From: Helicobacter pylori
GTDB lineage: Bacteria > Campylobacterota > Campylobacteria > Campylobacterales > Helicobacteraceae
Direction: 5' to 3'
Length of the DNA: 64,000 nt
Assembly: GCF_001653455.1 (NCBI RefSeq)
Contig: NZ_CP011486.1
Span: 62,001-126,000, forward strand
A program made the position numbers and the translations under genes. Under the pieces are notes generated by a model that was not told the DNA's origin, did not search any database, and was given only the letters and a program-made list of their open reading frames with translations. This document shows, piece after piece, positions 26,004-35,274 of this stretch; within the stretch, counting starts at the first letter, position 1; every line of letters begins with the position of its first letter.

Positions 26004-26425
26004 TTAGCGTCCTTTTTGCTAGTTTGTGCGGTGTGAGGGTGTTTATCATCACGATAAACTTTGAGTTTTTTAATCATCGCTTTCCCTAATTTCGTTTTAG
26101 GGAGCATGCCTCTAACGGCTAAATGGTAGAGCTTTTCAGGGGTTTTTTCTAGCATTTCTTGAAGGGTTTTACTCTTGGTGCTGCCAAAATAGCCTGAATG
26201 GGTGAAATACTCTTTATCTTCTAATTTCATGCCTGAAAATTTAACCTTATTGGCATTGATAACGACTACAAAATCCCCACAATCCACATTGGGGGTGTAA
26301 AAAGGGCGGTGTTTCCCTCTCAAAAGCACGGCGATTTCCGTGATCAAGCGACCAAAAACTTTGTCTTTAGCGTCCAAAACGACCCAATCACGAACGATGT
26401 CATTGACTTTAGCGGTCTTTGTCAT
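26000..26425 (-). CDS. rplM: 50S ribosomal protein L13
   Basis: 141 residues. Early-assembly 23S rRNA-binding protein; seen [27 protein letters not shown] and [21 protein letters not shown], the family signature. It heads the rplM-rpsI operon, with a TATAAT box 30 bases upstream of its start. Confidence 0.97.
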
Positions 26426-26454
26426 AAGAATCCTTTGATAAAATTAAAGCGACT

Positions 26455-26460
26455 ATTATA
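26455..26460 (-). promoter_or_regulatory. -10 box of rplM-rpsI
   Basis: TATAAT on the minus strand, about 30 bases before the rplM start. Confidence 0.6.
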
Positions 26461-26564
26461 AGAAAATAAACTTAAATATTGCTGAATTTAAGGAAAGTTT
26501 AAAGTTTAAATATAAGTTTTAAAATTTGTTTCATTGCTTTTGATTTTATTGTAAAACTCATTTC

Positions 26565-26700
26565 TTAAGTAAAACTCATTTTTTAAGGGGATAGGGGGGT
26601 ATTTTGGAATAACTCTCCCCCTTAACCCCCAACTAAATCCCCCTAACCCAAGAATACCGCTTTAAAAAGCTATCGCTTGCTTTTTGCAAGCTCTGTATTT
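26565..26700 (-). repeat. Dispersed G-rich intergenic repeat, copy 2
   Basis: Read on the minus strand: CAAGCGATAG, TTTTTAAAGCGGTATT, GGGTTAGGGGGATTTAG, GGGGGTTAAGGGGGAGAG, a palindromic AATACCCCCC segment and CCCCTTAAAAAATGAGTTTT. It lies in the 334-base spacer between rplM and the small gene at 26760, which holds nothing else except the rplM promoter. Confidence 0.7.
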
Positions 26701-26759
26701 AGTTTAAAAAATGCCTTTGAACATTTTGCAATTTCGTTACCCATACTTAGCCAAAGCCC

Positions 26760-26948
26760 TTATTTTTGCCCTTGGTTGAGTCTTTCTTCTATTTTTTTGA
26801 TTTTTTGGCTCATTTGAGCGCTCGCATTGATTTGATTGATGAGCATGTAAAGGTTTATCATCATCAAAAGCACCACTACAATCCCTAAAAAAAAGACGAT
26901 TTGAATGGCTTTTTTAGCGATTTCTTGGGCTTGTTTTTCTTCTTGCAT
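26760..26948 (-). CDS. Small single-span membrane protein (HP0085)
   Basis: 62 residues when started at the ATG at 26948, one base after the mqo stop (TAAAATG) with GGAAAG upstream. The longer frame back to 27002 would overlap mqo and is not needed. One hydrophobic segment at about residues 16-36 (VFFLGIVVVLLMMINLYML) is followed by a short charged helix ending in QGQK. Family and function not recognised; coupling to mqo suggests an accessory role in the inner membrane, which is inference only. Confidence 0.7.
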   Translation of the reverse strand: MQEEKQAQEIAKKAIQIVFFLGIVVVLLMMINLYMLINQINASAQMSQKIKKIEERLNQGQK

Positions 26949-26949
26949 T

Positions 26950-28302
26950 TTAACTTTCCAACTCTTCTGGGGATAAATCTTTATAGAATCGTTCCAATTC
27001 AAAGCTTTCCCCTAAATACGCAGCGATTTCTTGGGAATCCACAAGGGCGTTTTGCAAGCAACTTGTCGCACCTGGAGAGGGAGTCATGTTAAAAGTGATG
27101 CCTTTATGGGTGCAAATCTTTTTCTCGCCTAATTCCAGTTTTCGCTTGGTTCTGTCTAAAACTTGCGGGCGCACTTCGCCAAAACCATGAGCGTATTCTA
27201 AATCTTCTAGGCTAAGAGAGGGGATAATTTTTTGAGCGTCTTTTAAAAATTTTCTTTTGCCGATAATGGGCAATTCAAAGACCATGTTTTTAAACACATA
27301 ATTACGGATTTCTTTATCGCTCATCAAATCAAATGCAATCTTAAACACATCTTGATTCAAATCCATTTTTAACAAGTCCAAACTAATGCCCTTGAGCCAG
27401 CATTTGTTGCGCTCTAGTTTGGGCATGGTTAAAGCGGTAGGCCCGATTCGTGTTTTACCTTTAATGACTGCATCAGGGTCGCCATGCACGGCTGCAAAAG
27501 GGAGTTTGGGGTTTTGAACGGTATAAACCTTACCCTTTAATAAATTAGGCACAAAATAAAAGCTGCCCGCCACAGGCAAGCACCCTAGATCCAATCCGTA
27601 GCCCATGCTTTGAGCCAAAGGCAGAGCGTAAGAGCCGGCATTGACTAACACGAATTTAGCATACACTTCTTCAGCGTCTTCTGAAATGAGCGCGTAAGTG
27701 TCATCTCGCTTTTCAATCTTTTTCACTTTGAAATTCAAAAACACCTGGTTGTTGGGCTTTAATTTTAAGGCTTCTTCCACGAAATTTTCGCTCAATTTCG
27801 CAAAATTCATCGTGCTCCAGTCTTTCCTATACCCATGACCGATGATGTTTTCATGCCTGTCTATTCCATTAGCCCCTAAAATCACATTAGGCTCTAACTC
27901 TTTAATCGTTTGTTTGTCAAATTCCTCTAACCCCACAAAAATTTCTTTAAAAGATTCGTAGCGTTTTTTCATGAACTCGCATTCTTCATCGCCCACGCCT
28001 ATAGCCATTTTTTGGGTTTCAAAAATCACTTCATTTTGCAAGCCTTTATTCAAAGCGTATTGTCTGGTTTTATAAGCGCTCAAACGCACTTTTTTAGCTT
28101 TTTCTGGAGTGTAGTTCGTTTCAATAGAGCCATCATGAATGGTTTGTGAATTAGCCTTAGCGCTGGAGCTGATTTGAGCTAATTTAGAGCATTTTTCCAC
28201 AATAGCCACGCGCTTTAGGGAGCTGTATTCGCTCAAAGTGTAAAAGGTCGCGCACCCTGAAACCCCACCACCAATAATAACGGCATCAAATTCCATATTC
28301 AT
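26950..28302 (-). CDS. mqo: Malate:quinone oxidoreductase
   Basis: 450 residues. Membrane-associated FAD enzyme that oxidises malate to oxaloacetate and reduces menaquinone; it replaces NAD malate dehydrogenase in H. pylori. FAD-binding GGGVSGC is at residues 11-17 within [16 protein letters not shown]; also seen are [19 protein letters not shown] and [12 protein letters not shown]. It is more like the epsilonproteobacterial Mqo than the 500-residue gammaproteobacterial type. ATG 28302 is preceded by TTTGGAGAAAGACA. Followed directly by the small membrane protein gene. Confidence 0.92.
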   Translation of the reverse strand: MNMEFDAVIIGGGVSGCATFYTLSEYSSLKRVAIVEKCSKLAQISSSAKANSQTIHDGSIETNYTPEKAKKVRLSAYKTRQYALNKGLQNEVIFETQKMAIGVGDEECEFMKKRYESFKEIFVGLEEFDKQTIKELEPNVILGANGIDRHENIIGHGYRKDWSTMNFAKLSENFVEEALKLKPNNQVFLNFKVKKIEKRDDTYALISEDAEEVYAKFVLVNAGSYALPLAQSMGYGLDLGCLPVAGSFYFVPNLLKGKVYTVQNPKLPFAAVHGDPDAVIKGKTRIGPTALTMPKLERNKCWLKGISLDLLKMDLNQDVFKIAFDLMSDKEIRNYVFKNMVFELPIIGKRKFLKDAQKIIPSLSLEDLEYAHGFGEVRPQVLDRTKRKLELGEKKICTHKGITFNMTPSPGATSCLQNALVDSQEIAAYLGESFELERFYKDLSPEELES

Positions 28303-28355
28303 TGTCTTTCTCCAAATGTTTTAAATTAATAAATTGCAATCATAATATAAGAAAA

Positions 28356-29735
28356 TCAATTAGCACTCAAAGGGCTTGAAGTTTTATTGATAAAATCTTT
28401 CAAATCGCTCATTCCAAGCACCCTATCAATCAATAATTTCTTTTTAGAAAACGCCCCATTATGCTCTTCAGCCAACCATAATGAAGTGATCACCACGCCT
28501 CCTATTTTATGCCTCAAGGTTTTGAAATGCTTTTGGGTTTGCACCGACCAAATGCTGTGAGCGACAATGACTTGATGGTTGTATGCACCTAAATAGAGCA
28601 TGATATGCCCTTTTAAATAGATGAGCGTGCCAAAAGGCGTGGCGTTTTTAAGGATGTATTCTTCTTTTTCTTTGGCTTTCATGGAGCTTAAATCCATGTA
28701 ATTGTTCGCATAGCGGCTTTGCGCATAGGAATTTCTAGGGAGCAAAATACCAAAATTAGCAAAACTATCCCTGGTGAAAGCCGAACAATCCCTATTGCCT
28801 AATAGCCCACCCCAGCCGTATTTTTGCCCTAGCATGGTGTCTATAAAATAAGCCATGTTTTCGCTATTAAACGCTTTAGGGAAAACAAAAAAATCTTTTT
28901 CATTCAAGGTTATACTTTGTAAGGTTGCATAGCCTTTAGAGTCTTTCAAAAAACCATAGGCTTTTAGAGATTCGTCTTTTTTGTGGTTTTTAGCAAGATC
29001 TTTAGGAATGAGAGCGAATAATTCGCCCACTCTCGCTTGGGTGTAAAAATCCCCATAGTCTGTATAAAGGGGGATTTTATCTTTTATGGGCATGACATAA
29101 TCTTTAAGTTGTGTTAAAAGCTCTATGTCTTTATCGTGCATGTAAGCTAGATCGCCAACTTTAATCCAGCCATAAACAAAACTGCTTTGAATGTGGGCGT
29201 AAGTTTTATCCGTGTTAAAATGCGTGATCAAAACCGGCGTACCTTGAAAAATCAAGGAATTTTGATACCTGTCAAAGGGGTAACCTTTTTGAGAGAGGTA
29301 ATAGGGTTTGTTAGTAGGCACAGCCCGCACATCGCTATCTCGCACTACAACGGCTTTAATTTTAGCGCTCGGGTAATGTTCAATATCCATGCTTTTAATA
29401 AGCTCATCATTGAAAGCCTTTGCGTTGGGTTTTAGATCTTCGCCATAACCGGTGGATTTATTCATCTCTTTAAGGATCCAAAACACTTCTTTTTTATTGC
29501 TTTTGACTTTCGCATCTAGCCATGGGGAATACCACGCCTTAAGATAGCTCTCTTTTAGGCTTTCTCTTAGTGCTTGGGGGTCAATGCGATTAGCGCTATT
29601 ACCATTATTACCACCATTTTGGGGGCTTGCAAGATAGCTTGAAGCCTCTTGGGGTAAAGACAAATCTTTGAGTGCAAGATCTTTTTTAACGCAACCCACA
29701 AACAAAAACAAGAAAGCCAAAATAAAATAACGCAT
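28356..29735 (-). CDS. NlpC/P60 cell-wall hydrolase lipoprotein with SH3 domains (HP0087)
   Basis: 459 residues. Lipoprotein signal MRYFILAFLFLFVGC with lipobox Cys15. Two bacterial SH3-like regions lie between about 125 and 240. The NlpC/P60 domain has catalytic Cys in RDCSAFTRDSF near 320 and His in KGHIMLYLG near 375. Such enzymes cut gamma-D-Glu to diaminopimelate or related stem-peptide bonds of peptidoglycan. An N/G-rich linker (NGGNNGNSAN) follows the lipid anchor. The gene starts 13 bases after rpoD and may be read through from it. Exact bond cut is inferred from the family. Confidence 0.88.
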   Translation of the reverse strand: MRYFILAFLFLFVGCVKKDLALKDLSLPQEASSYLASPQNGGNNGNSANRIDPQALRESLKESYLKAWYSPWLDAKVKSNKKEVFWILKEMNKSTGYGEDLKPNAKAFNDELIKSMDIEHYPSAKIKAVVVRDSDVRAVPTNKPYYLSQKGYPFDRYQNSLIFQGTPVLITHFNTDKTYAHIQSSFVYGWIKVGDLAYMHDKDIELLTQLKDYVMPIKDKIPLYTDYGDFYTQARVGELFALIPKDLAKNHKKDESLKAYGFLKDSKGYATLQSITLNEKDFFVFPKAFNSENMAYFIDTMLGQKYGWGGLLGNRDCSAFTRDSFANFGILLPRNSYAQSRYANNYMDLSSMKAKEKEEYILKNATPFGTLIYLKGHIMLYLGAYNHQVIVAHSIWSVQTQKHFKTLRHKIGGVVITSLWLAEEHNGAFSKKKLLIDRVLGMSDLKDFINKTSSPLSAN

Positions 29736-29748
29736 GCTTTAGAGAAAC

Positions 29749-31794
29749 TCAAATACGCAAATAGTTTCTTAAAATGCGCCCGTATTGCGGGCTTCTCAAT
29801 TTTTTAATTGCAGAGCTTTCAATTTGGCGCACTCTTTCTCGGGTAACATTCAATTCTTTGCCAATTTCTTCTAAAGTCCGATCGCTCTCATCGTCTAAAA
29901 GCCCAAAACGCATGCGGATCACCGCTTTTTCTCGCTCATTCAATTGATCCAAAACGCCATCAATTTGGGCTTTTAAATCCTCTCGCATGATGTGATCAAT
30001 GGAGCTTACAATATTTTTATCTTCTACAAAATCCCCAAATTTGCCATCGTCATCATTACCGACCGGGGTTTCTAAGCTGATAGGCTCTTTAGTAACCTTG
30101 ATCACATTTTTCACTTTATCTAACGAAAGCCCCACTTCTTCCGCCACCAATTCCAAATCAGGCTCTTTGCCGTTTTCTTGCATGTATTTGCGCATGACTT
30201 TATTGATGCGATTGATCGTGTCAATCATGTGAATAGGAATGCGGATAGTGCGGGCTTGATCGGCTATGGCTCTGCTGATAGCTTGCTTGATCCACCAAGT
30301 CGCATAGGTAGAAAACTTAAAGCCCTTTTCATGCTCAAATTTATCCACCGCTTTCATCAAGCCAATATTGCCCTCTTGAATCAAATCCAAGAAGGGTAAG
30401 CCTCTGCTCGTGAATCGTTTAGCGATGCTCACCACTAACCTTAGATTAGACTTAGCCATTTTGTTTTTAGCGCGATCAGAAATCAATTTCCCTCTTTTGA
30501 TTTGCTCTAAAATCTCTTTAAGCTTGTTAGGGTCTAAATCAAAGCCTTCTTCGCTCGCTTCTTTAGTCAAAAAGAGTTTTTTGAGATCCATATACACGCT
30601 CACCATAGTCGCTTCTGGCACTTGAGCGATGATGTCTTCTTTAGTCATGTTGGTGATATTAGAAAGGATTTTTTTATGGTTTGCGATCAAAGCGTCATTG
30701 AATAAAGGCAGTTTGTATTCCAAGCGTTTCAACTCTTTTTCAAACCCATCGCCGCTTTTTAAAGTGGTTTCCATCGTTTTGACTAATTCATTAATGAGCT
30801 TGCTGGTAGGCTCTAAATCATAGAGTCTGTCTTTAAGCGTTTGGCGTTTGTAGGCTAAAGTCAATAAACGCACCAACTCGTCTTCTTTTTCATCAACAGG
30901 GGCTTCAAGGGCTTTAAGCCATTCTTTTTTGGCCTTGTCTAGGGCTTTAAAACTCTCTTGAACCTTTTCTACGCGCTTTTTGTCTTTTTCAGAGACGACT
31001 TTTTTCCTTTCTTCGTTTTCTTCATCTTCTTCGCTGTCATCATCTTTTTTAGAATCGCTCACGCTATTTTCATCGTCATCATCAAAGCTCCTGAAAAGCT
31101 CCTTGACTCTTCTTTCACGATTGATTAAAGCGTCTTTATACGCATAGATAAAATCAATCAAATACGGCACCGAGCAGATCGCATCTAAAATAATGTCTTC
31201 ACCCAAGCGGATTTGCTTGCTCAATTCAATCTCTTCGTCTTTGCTTAAAAGCTTTATATCCCCCATTTCACGCAAATACATGCGCACCGGGCTATCGCTT
31301 CTGCTCCATTCTAAAAAATCCTTTTCTTTCAAAAAATCATAGCCATCTTCTAATTCTTCATCTAAAACCTTTTGCTTTTCTTCGGTGTTTTTGATCTTAT
31401 CGATCGCATTGAGTTTTTTAGCGTATTCTGAAGAGCTGACTAATTTCTTTTGGTATTTTTGGCACAATTCTTTGATTTTTTTGATTTGGGCTAAAGTGGG
31501 GACTTTCGCGCTGATTTGAATGATAGACTCGTAAGAAACGCAATCGCTCAAGGAATTAGCGAACAATTCTTCTAACGCTTCATTAAAACTAAGTTTTTTA
31601 GTGGGATTAGTTTCTTTAATTTTAGTCTCTTTGGCTTTTCCCTCTTTAATTTTAGCTTCTTTGTTCTCTTTAACTTTGGCTTCTTTAATTTTAGTTTCTT
31701 TAGCTTTGCTGTTTCCTTTGTTTTCTTTGGCTTCTATTTTGACTTCCTGTTTGGCTCTTCTGGGGGCTTTTTCTTCGTTGGCTTTCTTTTTCAT
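29749..31794 (-). CDS. rpoD: RNA polymerase primary sigma factor (sigma-80)
   Basis: 681 residues from the ATG at 31794; a longer frame starts four codons upstream. The vegetative sigma factor, here with the H. pylori hallmarks: a Lys/Glu-rich N-terminal repeat ([20 protein letters not shown], residues about 30-65) and an acidic insertion around 240-270 ([17 protein letters not shown]). Region 2 ([43 protein letters not shown]), region 3 and region 4 with the -35-reading helix ([18 protein letters not shown]) are intact. The usual strict -10 but weak -35 promoters of this window suit this sigma. Confidence 0.97.
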   Translation of the reverse strand: MKKKANEEKAPRRAKQEVKIEAKENKGNSKAKETKIKEAKVKENKEAKIKEGKAKETKIKETNPTKKLSFNEALEELFANSLSDCVSYESIIQISAKVPTLAQIKKIKELCQKYQKKLVSSSEYAKKLNAIDKIKNTEEKQKVLDEELEDGYDFLKEKDFLEWSRSDSPVRMYLREMGDIKLLSKDEEIELSKQIRLGEDIILDAICSVPYLIDFIYAYKDALINRERRVKELFRSFDDDDENSVSDSKKDDDSEEDEENEERKKVVSEKDKKRVEKVQESFKALDKAKKEWLKALEAPVDEKEDELVRLLTLAYKRQTLKDRLYDLEPTSKLINELVKTMETTLKSGDGFEKELKRLEYKLPLFNDALIANHKKILSNITNMTKEDIIAQVPEATMVSVYMDLKKLFLTKEASEEGFDLDPNKLKEILEQIKRGKLISDRAKNKMAKSNLRLVVSIAKRFTSRGLPFLDLIQEGNIGLMKAVDKFEHEKGFKFSTYATWWIKQAISRAIADQARTIRIPIHMIDTINRINKVMRKYMQENGKEPDLELVAEEVGLSLDKVKNVIKVTKEPISLETPVGNDDDGKFGDFVEDKNIVSSIDHIMREDLKAQIDGVLDQLNEREKAVIRMRFGLLDDESDRTLEEIGKELNVTRERVRQIESSAIKKLRSPQYGRILRNYLRI

Positions 31795-31989
31795 TGGACA
31801 CTCCATAAAATAAAACCCATGCTTTTAACAAGCTAGGTTATAAGATAAGATACACCTATTCCTTTGTTATTTTACTAAAAAATAGCTTAAATTCTAATTA
31901 TACGAATTTGGTTTTGCTCTCATCAACATGCAAATAGCCAAAAATTTTTACTTTATTTTATTAAACAAAAAATACATAGTAAAGAGCTT

Positions 31990-32115
31990 GATTTTAATCA
32001 AGCGATAACCTCTTAAAAAAAGCGGTCTTGGGGGTTAGGGGGTTTCTTAAGGGGGTTAAGGGGGTATTATCGCAAAATACCCCCTATCCCCTTAAGGGAA
32101 TGAGTTTTGTTATAA
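31990..32115 (+). repeat. Dispersed G-rich intergenic repeat, copy 3 (G-quadruplex-like)
   Basis: Four G5 runs at 32030-32034, 32038-32042, 32051-32055 and 32060-32064, separated by TTA, TTTCTTAA and TTAA. They are followed by a hairpin in which AGGGGGTATT pairs with AATACCCCCT and CTTAAGGGG with CCCCTTAAG. The 382-base spacer between rpoD and mtnN (31807-32188) contains nothing else recognisable except the rpoD leader. Confidence 0.75.
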
Positions 32116-32188
32116 AAATAAAATTAAAAATCCCTATTTTTAAAAAAATTAAAAAGCTTTGAGTATTTATGCTTGAAAAGAACCACCC

Positions 32189-32884
32189 CTAAAGCCCATC
32201 TACCATGCTTTTTAAGAATTTCGCTGAAGTTTGAGCGCTTTTTTCTAAAAATGCATCAAAGCTCATGCCAGCTTTTTCATCAGCGTTATCGCTAATGCTC
32301 CTTAAAACACAACATGGCACGCCAAATTTTTGGCACACAAACGCCACGCTCGCCCCCTCCATTTCCACCGCGCTCGCCTTAAACTCGCTAGTTAAAAACT
32401 CTTTCCTTTCCTTGCTATGGACAAACTGATCGCCTGATGCAATAATGCCTTCTTTGAGCGTGATATTTTGCTCGCTAGCGATTTTTTTAGCTAGGGCGTT
32501 TAAACTTTCGCTCGTTTCAATAAAAATCGCGCTTTCTGGGATAAACCCTAAAGGGTGATCAAACGCGCTCAAATCCACATCATGCTGGACTAATTTTTGA
32601 GCCACCAACAAATCATTGATTTTTAAGTCTTTAACCAAACTCCCAGCCACCCCGCTAAAAAGCACCTTTTGAACGCCAAACGCTAAAATCATGCTCGTCG
32701 TGGTTAAAGTGGAATGCACCTTGCCAATTTTGCTATAAGCGACAACGATTTCTTTATCATTATAAATGCCTTTATGGAAAACATTCCCCCCTAAAGAAAC
32801 CTCTTTAAAATCCACACCAAACAATTCCAAAATAGGGGTTATTTCTTCTCTCATCGCCCCTAAAATGCCAATTTTTTGCACCAC
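32189..32884 (-). CDS. mtnN: 5'-methylthioadenosine/S-adenosylhomocysteine/aminodeoxyfutalosine nucleosidase
   Basis: 231 residues with GTG start behind AGGAGAGA. Removes adenine from methylthioadenosine, from S-adenosylhomocysteine (feeding luxS at 48709) and, in Helicobacter, from 6-amino-6-deoxyfutalosine in the futalosine route to menaquinone. Seen: IGILGAMREEITPIL at the N-terminus (catalytic Glu13 region), GVAGSL near 78, SAVEMEGASVAFVCQ near 173 (substrate-binding Met-Glu), and ISDNADEKAGMSF with the catalytic Asp near 198. Also called pfs. Ten bases after fabD. Confidence 0.95.
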   Translation of the reverse strand: MVQKIGILGAMREEITPILELFGVDFKEVSLGGNVFHKGIYNDKEIVVAYSKIGKVHSTLTTTSMILAFGVQKVLFSGVAGSLVKDLKINDLLVAQKLVQHDVDLSAFDHPLGFIPESAIFIETSESLNALAKKIASEQNITLKEGIIASGDQFVHSKERKEFLTSEFKASAVEMEGASVAFVCQKFGVPCCVLRSISDNADEKAGMSFDAFLEKSAQTSAKFLKSMVDGL

Positions 32885-32894
32885 TCTCTCCTGA

Positions 32895-33824
32895 TCACAC
32901 GTATTCTTCTAAAAACTCAATGGCTTCATCAAGCCCTTTATTGTCCCCTACGCTTATAGTGGGCTTGTTGCTCAAGCGTTTGTTAAGCCCCTTTAGCACA
33001 CTCCCACAGCCTAATTCAAAAAACGCATCCACCCTATCGTTATTGGACTTCACGCAGTCTTGATAACGCACGGGCTGAGTGAGTTGCAAGCTCAACAATT
33101 CAACGGCTTTTGCTTTATTATAATACGCTTCGTTAATCGCATTGGAGATGATTTCAAAATTAAATTTATCTTTCAAGCTTTTTTCTAGCAATTCCTGGAA
33201 TTTAAAAACCATAGGCTCTAAAAAGGGGCAATGGCTCGCCACGCTCATTTCTAAAAAGACCACTCTTTTAGCCCCCATTTCCTTTAAAGTCGGCTCTAGG
33301 GCTTTCAAATCGTCTTTAATCCCGGCTAAAACCACTTGCAGACCGCCATTGAAATTCGCGCACCACACATTTTTAGTTTTTTGACACAGACTCAAAAGGC
33401 TTTCTTCAGAAACGCCTAAAACGACCATCATGGATGCATCTTTGTTCGCGCACGCTTCTTGCATCATTTTGCCTCTTTGGTGCGTGAGTTTCAGGGCTTT
33501 TTCAAAATCTAACGCCCCGCTCAAAGACACCGCGCTCACTTCACCGAGCGAATGCCCTAAAGCAAAAACGGGTTTTAACCCTCCATTTACTTGTTTGTTA
33601 AGCAATTGATAAGCGATATAGCTCACTAAATAAATGGCAGGCTGGGTGTAAGCGCTCTCTTTTAAAAGTTCGTTTTCTTCAAAAAGCGTTTTTTTCATAT
33701 CCACTTTAAGCGCGTTAGAAGCCCTTTCAAACAATTCTTTAGCTAGGGTGTGGCTTTCATAGAATGATTTCCCCATTCCTATGCATTGCGAGCCTTGCCC
33801 TGGAAATAATAGCGCGTATTGCAT
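32895..33824 (-). CDS. fabD: Malonyl-CoA:acyl carrier protein transacylase
   Basis: 309 residues. Transfers malonyl from CoA to ACP to supply fatty acid chain elongation. GQGSQ at residues 9-13, nucleophile motif GHSLGE with Ser near residue 91, catalytic arginine in QRGKMMQEA and His in MSVASHCPF near 199. ATG follows a short AAGGATACGC site. Pairs with mtnN downstream (10-base gap), so the two are likely co-transcribed. Confidence 0.95.
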   Translation of the reverse strand: MQYALLFPGQGSQCIGMGKSFYESHTLAKELFERASNALKVDMKKTLFEENELLKESAYTQPAIYLVSYIAYQLLNKQVNGGLKPVFALGHSLGEVSAVSLSGALDFEKALKLTHQRGKMMQEACANKDASMMVVLGVSEESLLSLCQKTKNVWCANFNGGLQVVLAGIKDDLKALEPTLKEMGAKRVVFLEMSVASHCPFLEPMVFKFQELLEKSLKDKFNFEIISNAINEAYYNKAKAVELLSLQLTQPVRYQDCVKSNNDRVDAFFELGCGSVLKGLNKRLSNKPTISVGDNKGLDEAIEFLEEYV

Positions 33825-33934
33825 GCGTATCCTTAAAAATTTATTTTAGTTTGTAGATTAAAATTGTAGTATAAAAGCCCTTAGTTTTGTTTAGAAACCA
33901 TTAAAGTTTAAGGTTTATTTTAACTTATTTTTAC

Positions 33935-33940
33935 TATAAT
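33935..33940 (+). promoter_or_regulatory. -10 box of tRNA-Ser
   Basis: TATAAT 15 bases before the tRNA 5' end. Confidence 0.6.
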
Positions 33941-33954
33941 TCTAATTTTTACAA

Positions 33955-34046
33955 GGACAGGTGGGTGAGTTGGCTGAAACCACATCCCTGCTAAGGATGC
34001 GTAGCCGTCAAGGTTACCGAGGGTTCGAATCCCTCCCTGTCCGCCA
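33955..34046 (+). tRNA. tRNA-Ser (anticodon GCT)
   Basis: A 92-nt class II tRNA with a long variable arm. Acceptor GGACAGG pairs with CCTGTCC; the anticodon arm ATCC-CTGCTAA-GGAT carries GCT; T-arm GAGGGTTCGAATCCCTC; encoded CCA end. Confidence 0.95.
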
Positions 34047-34153
34047 GCCTTTTTGCCTTTAAAAACTTTTTGTTTAGAATGTATTGATGAGACATTATAG
34101 TTTCTAAGCATTCCTTTTACGACACTCCTTTTACAGATTTTACAAATACAATA

Positions 34154-34185
34154 TTAGGTTGGGTGAAGAGAGACACCCAGCCTAA
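34154..34185 (+). repeat. 12-bp inverted repeat between tRNA-Ser and hrgA
   Basis: TTAGGTTGGGTG (34154-34165) and CACCCAGCCTAA (34174-34185) pair with one G-T and an 8-base purine loop. There is no T-run, so a simple terminator is unlikely. Confidence 0.5.
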
Positions 34186-34230
34186 ACCCTATATCCACTT
34201 ATCCACTGCGGTATTTTCAAACATTTTGAG

Positions 34231-34236
34231 TATAAT
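34231..34236 (+). promoter_or_regulatory. -10 box of the hrgA-M.HpyIII unit
   Basis: TATAAT 34 bases before the hrgA start codon. Confidence 0.6.
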
Positions 34237-34269
34237 TGTTTCCACTACAATCATAAAAAAGAAAAGAAC

Positions 34270-35274
34270 ATGACTAACAAAGAAATAGGTAAAAAAGTTT
34301 TAGAACAAGCAGAAAGGCCTTTGAGCGCTAAAGAAATTTTTGAGAGAGCTTGTGAAATGGGATTGGATAAAGAATGCAACGGCACAGGAAAAACACCTGA
34401 GGCTAGTATTAGAACAGCAATTCGTGGAGACAAGAAACAATTTTATGTTATAAATGAAGAAGAAAGCCCCTTTCGTTATTGGCTCAAATCTCGTGAAAGA
34501 GAATTTCCCCCACAAAAAACCCTAGATGCCAAAGAAGAAGATGATGAACAGAGCGAGTGTTCAGACACAGCCGAAAACCAAAAAACCTCTTTTAAGGAAG
34601 AGGATTTGCACCCATTGCTTGTGAAATTCCTCTATGAAAATCCAGATTTCAAACTCCTATGCAGAACCATCCACCATGAAAAAAATTGTAAAGAAGGCAA
34701 AGAAGGCAAAGGGGGCAAAAATAAGTGGAATTATCCTGACATCGTGGGCGTGTATTTTCCCTATAATAAATATTTTCCCTACAATGAATATGAAGAAGAA
34801 ACTTTGAAATTTTTACACCATACTGGTCAAAAAAGACACAAGCTTTTTTCCTTTGAGCTTAAAGCTAGGATTAGTTTTTCCAATCTAAAAGCGAGCTATT
34901 TCCAAGCGGTGAGCAATTCCAGTTGGGCTAATGAGGGGTATTTGGTGGTTTTTGATATTGATGATGAGGTTTTAAATGAATTAAGGCGGCTCAACCAAAG
35001 CTTTGGTATAGGGGTTATCAAGCTAGAATCTGAGGTTTCAAACTCCAAAATCTTGTTGCCAGCTAAAGAAAGAGAGATTGATATACAAACGCTTAACATG
35101 CTTATAGAACAAAGTCCGGAGAATTTTAAGCCTTTTATCGAGGACATTAACAAACAAATTAAAGCAGGATTTGATACACATGTCAAATTCGCCGATTTAG
35201 ATCTAGTGCTAGATGATGAAAAAATGCAAAAACACATTAAAGATAAAGGCATTAAAGCAGAGTGGGGGGAGTAA
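34270..35274 (+). CDS. hrgA: HrgA, HARE-HTH protein with PD-(D/E)XK-like region
   Basis: 334 residues. Residues 1-75 match the HARE-HTH domain (LEQAERPLSAKEIFERA, then TPEASIRTAIRGD), which is found in restriction enzymes and RNA polymerase delta subunits. Residues 150-245 carry a nuclease-like pattern: Pro156-Asp157 in NYPDIVGVYF, Glu196-Leu-Lys198 in FSFELKAR, then a helix and the strand GYLVVFDID. HrgA is known as the gene that replaces the HpyIII endonuclease gene in part of the H. pylori population. It overlaps the methyltransferase gene by 13 bases. Nuclease activity is my inference. Confidence 0.8.
   Translation: MTNKEIGKKVLEQAERPLSAKEIFERACEMGLDKECNGTGKTPEASIRTAIRGDKKQFYVINEEESPFRYWLKSREREFPPQKTLDAKEEDDEQSECSDTAENQKTSFKEEDLHPLLVKFLYENPDFKLLCRTIHHEKNCKEGKEGKGGKNKWNYPDIVGVYFPYNKYFPYNEYEEETLKFLHHTGQKRHKLFSFELKARISFSNLKASYFQAVSNSSWANEGYLVVFDIDDEVLNELRRLNQSFGIGVIKLESEVSNSKILLPAKEREIDIQTLNMLIEQSPENFKPFIEDINKQIKAGFDTHVKFADLDLVLDDEKMQKHIKDKGIKAEWGE

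Noticed and set aside
26949-27002. Longer start for the small membrane protein overlapping mqo
   Set aside because: The ATG at 26948 has a ribosome site and directly follows the mqo stop; the extension only re-reads mqo in another frame.
33920-34111. Minus-strand ORF over tRNA-Ser with GGIRTLGNLDG-type sequence
   Set aside because: It is the antisense translation of a tRNA gene, a well-known annotation artefact.
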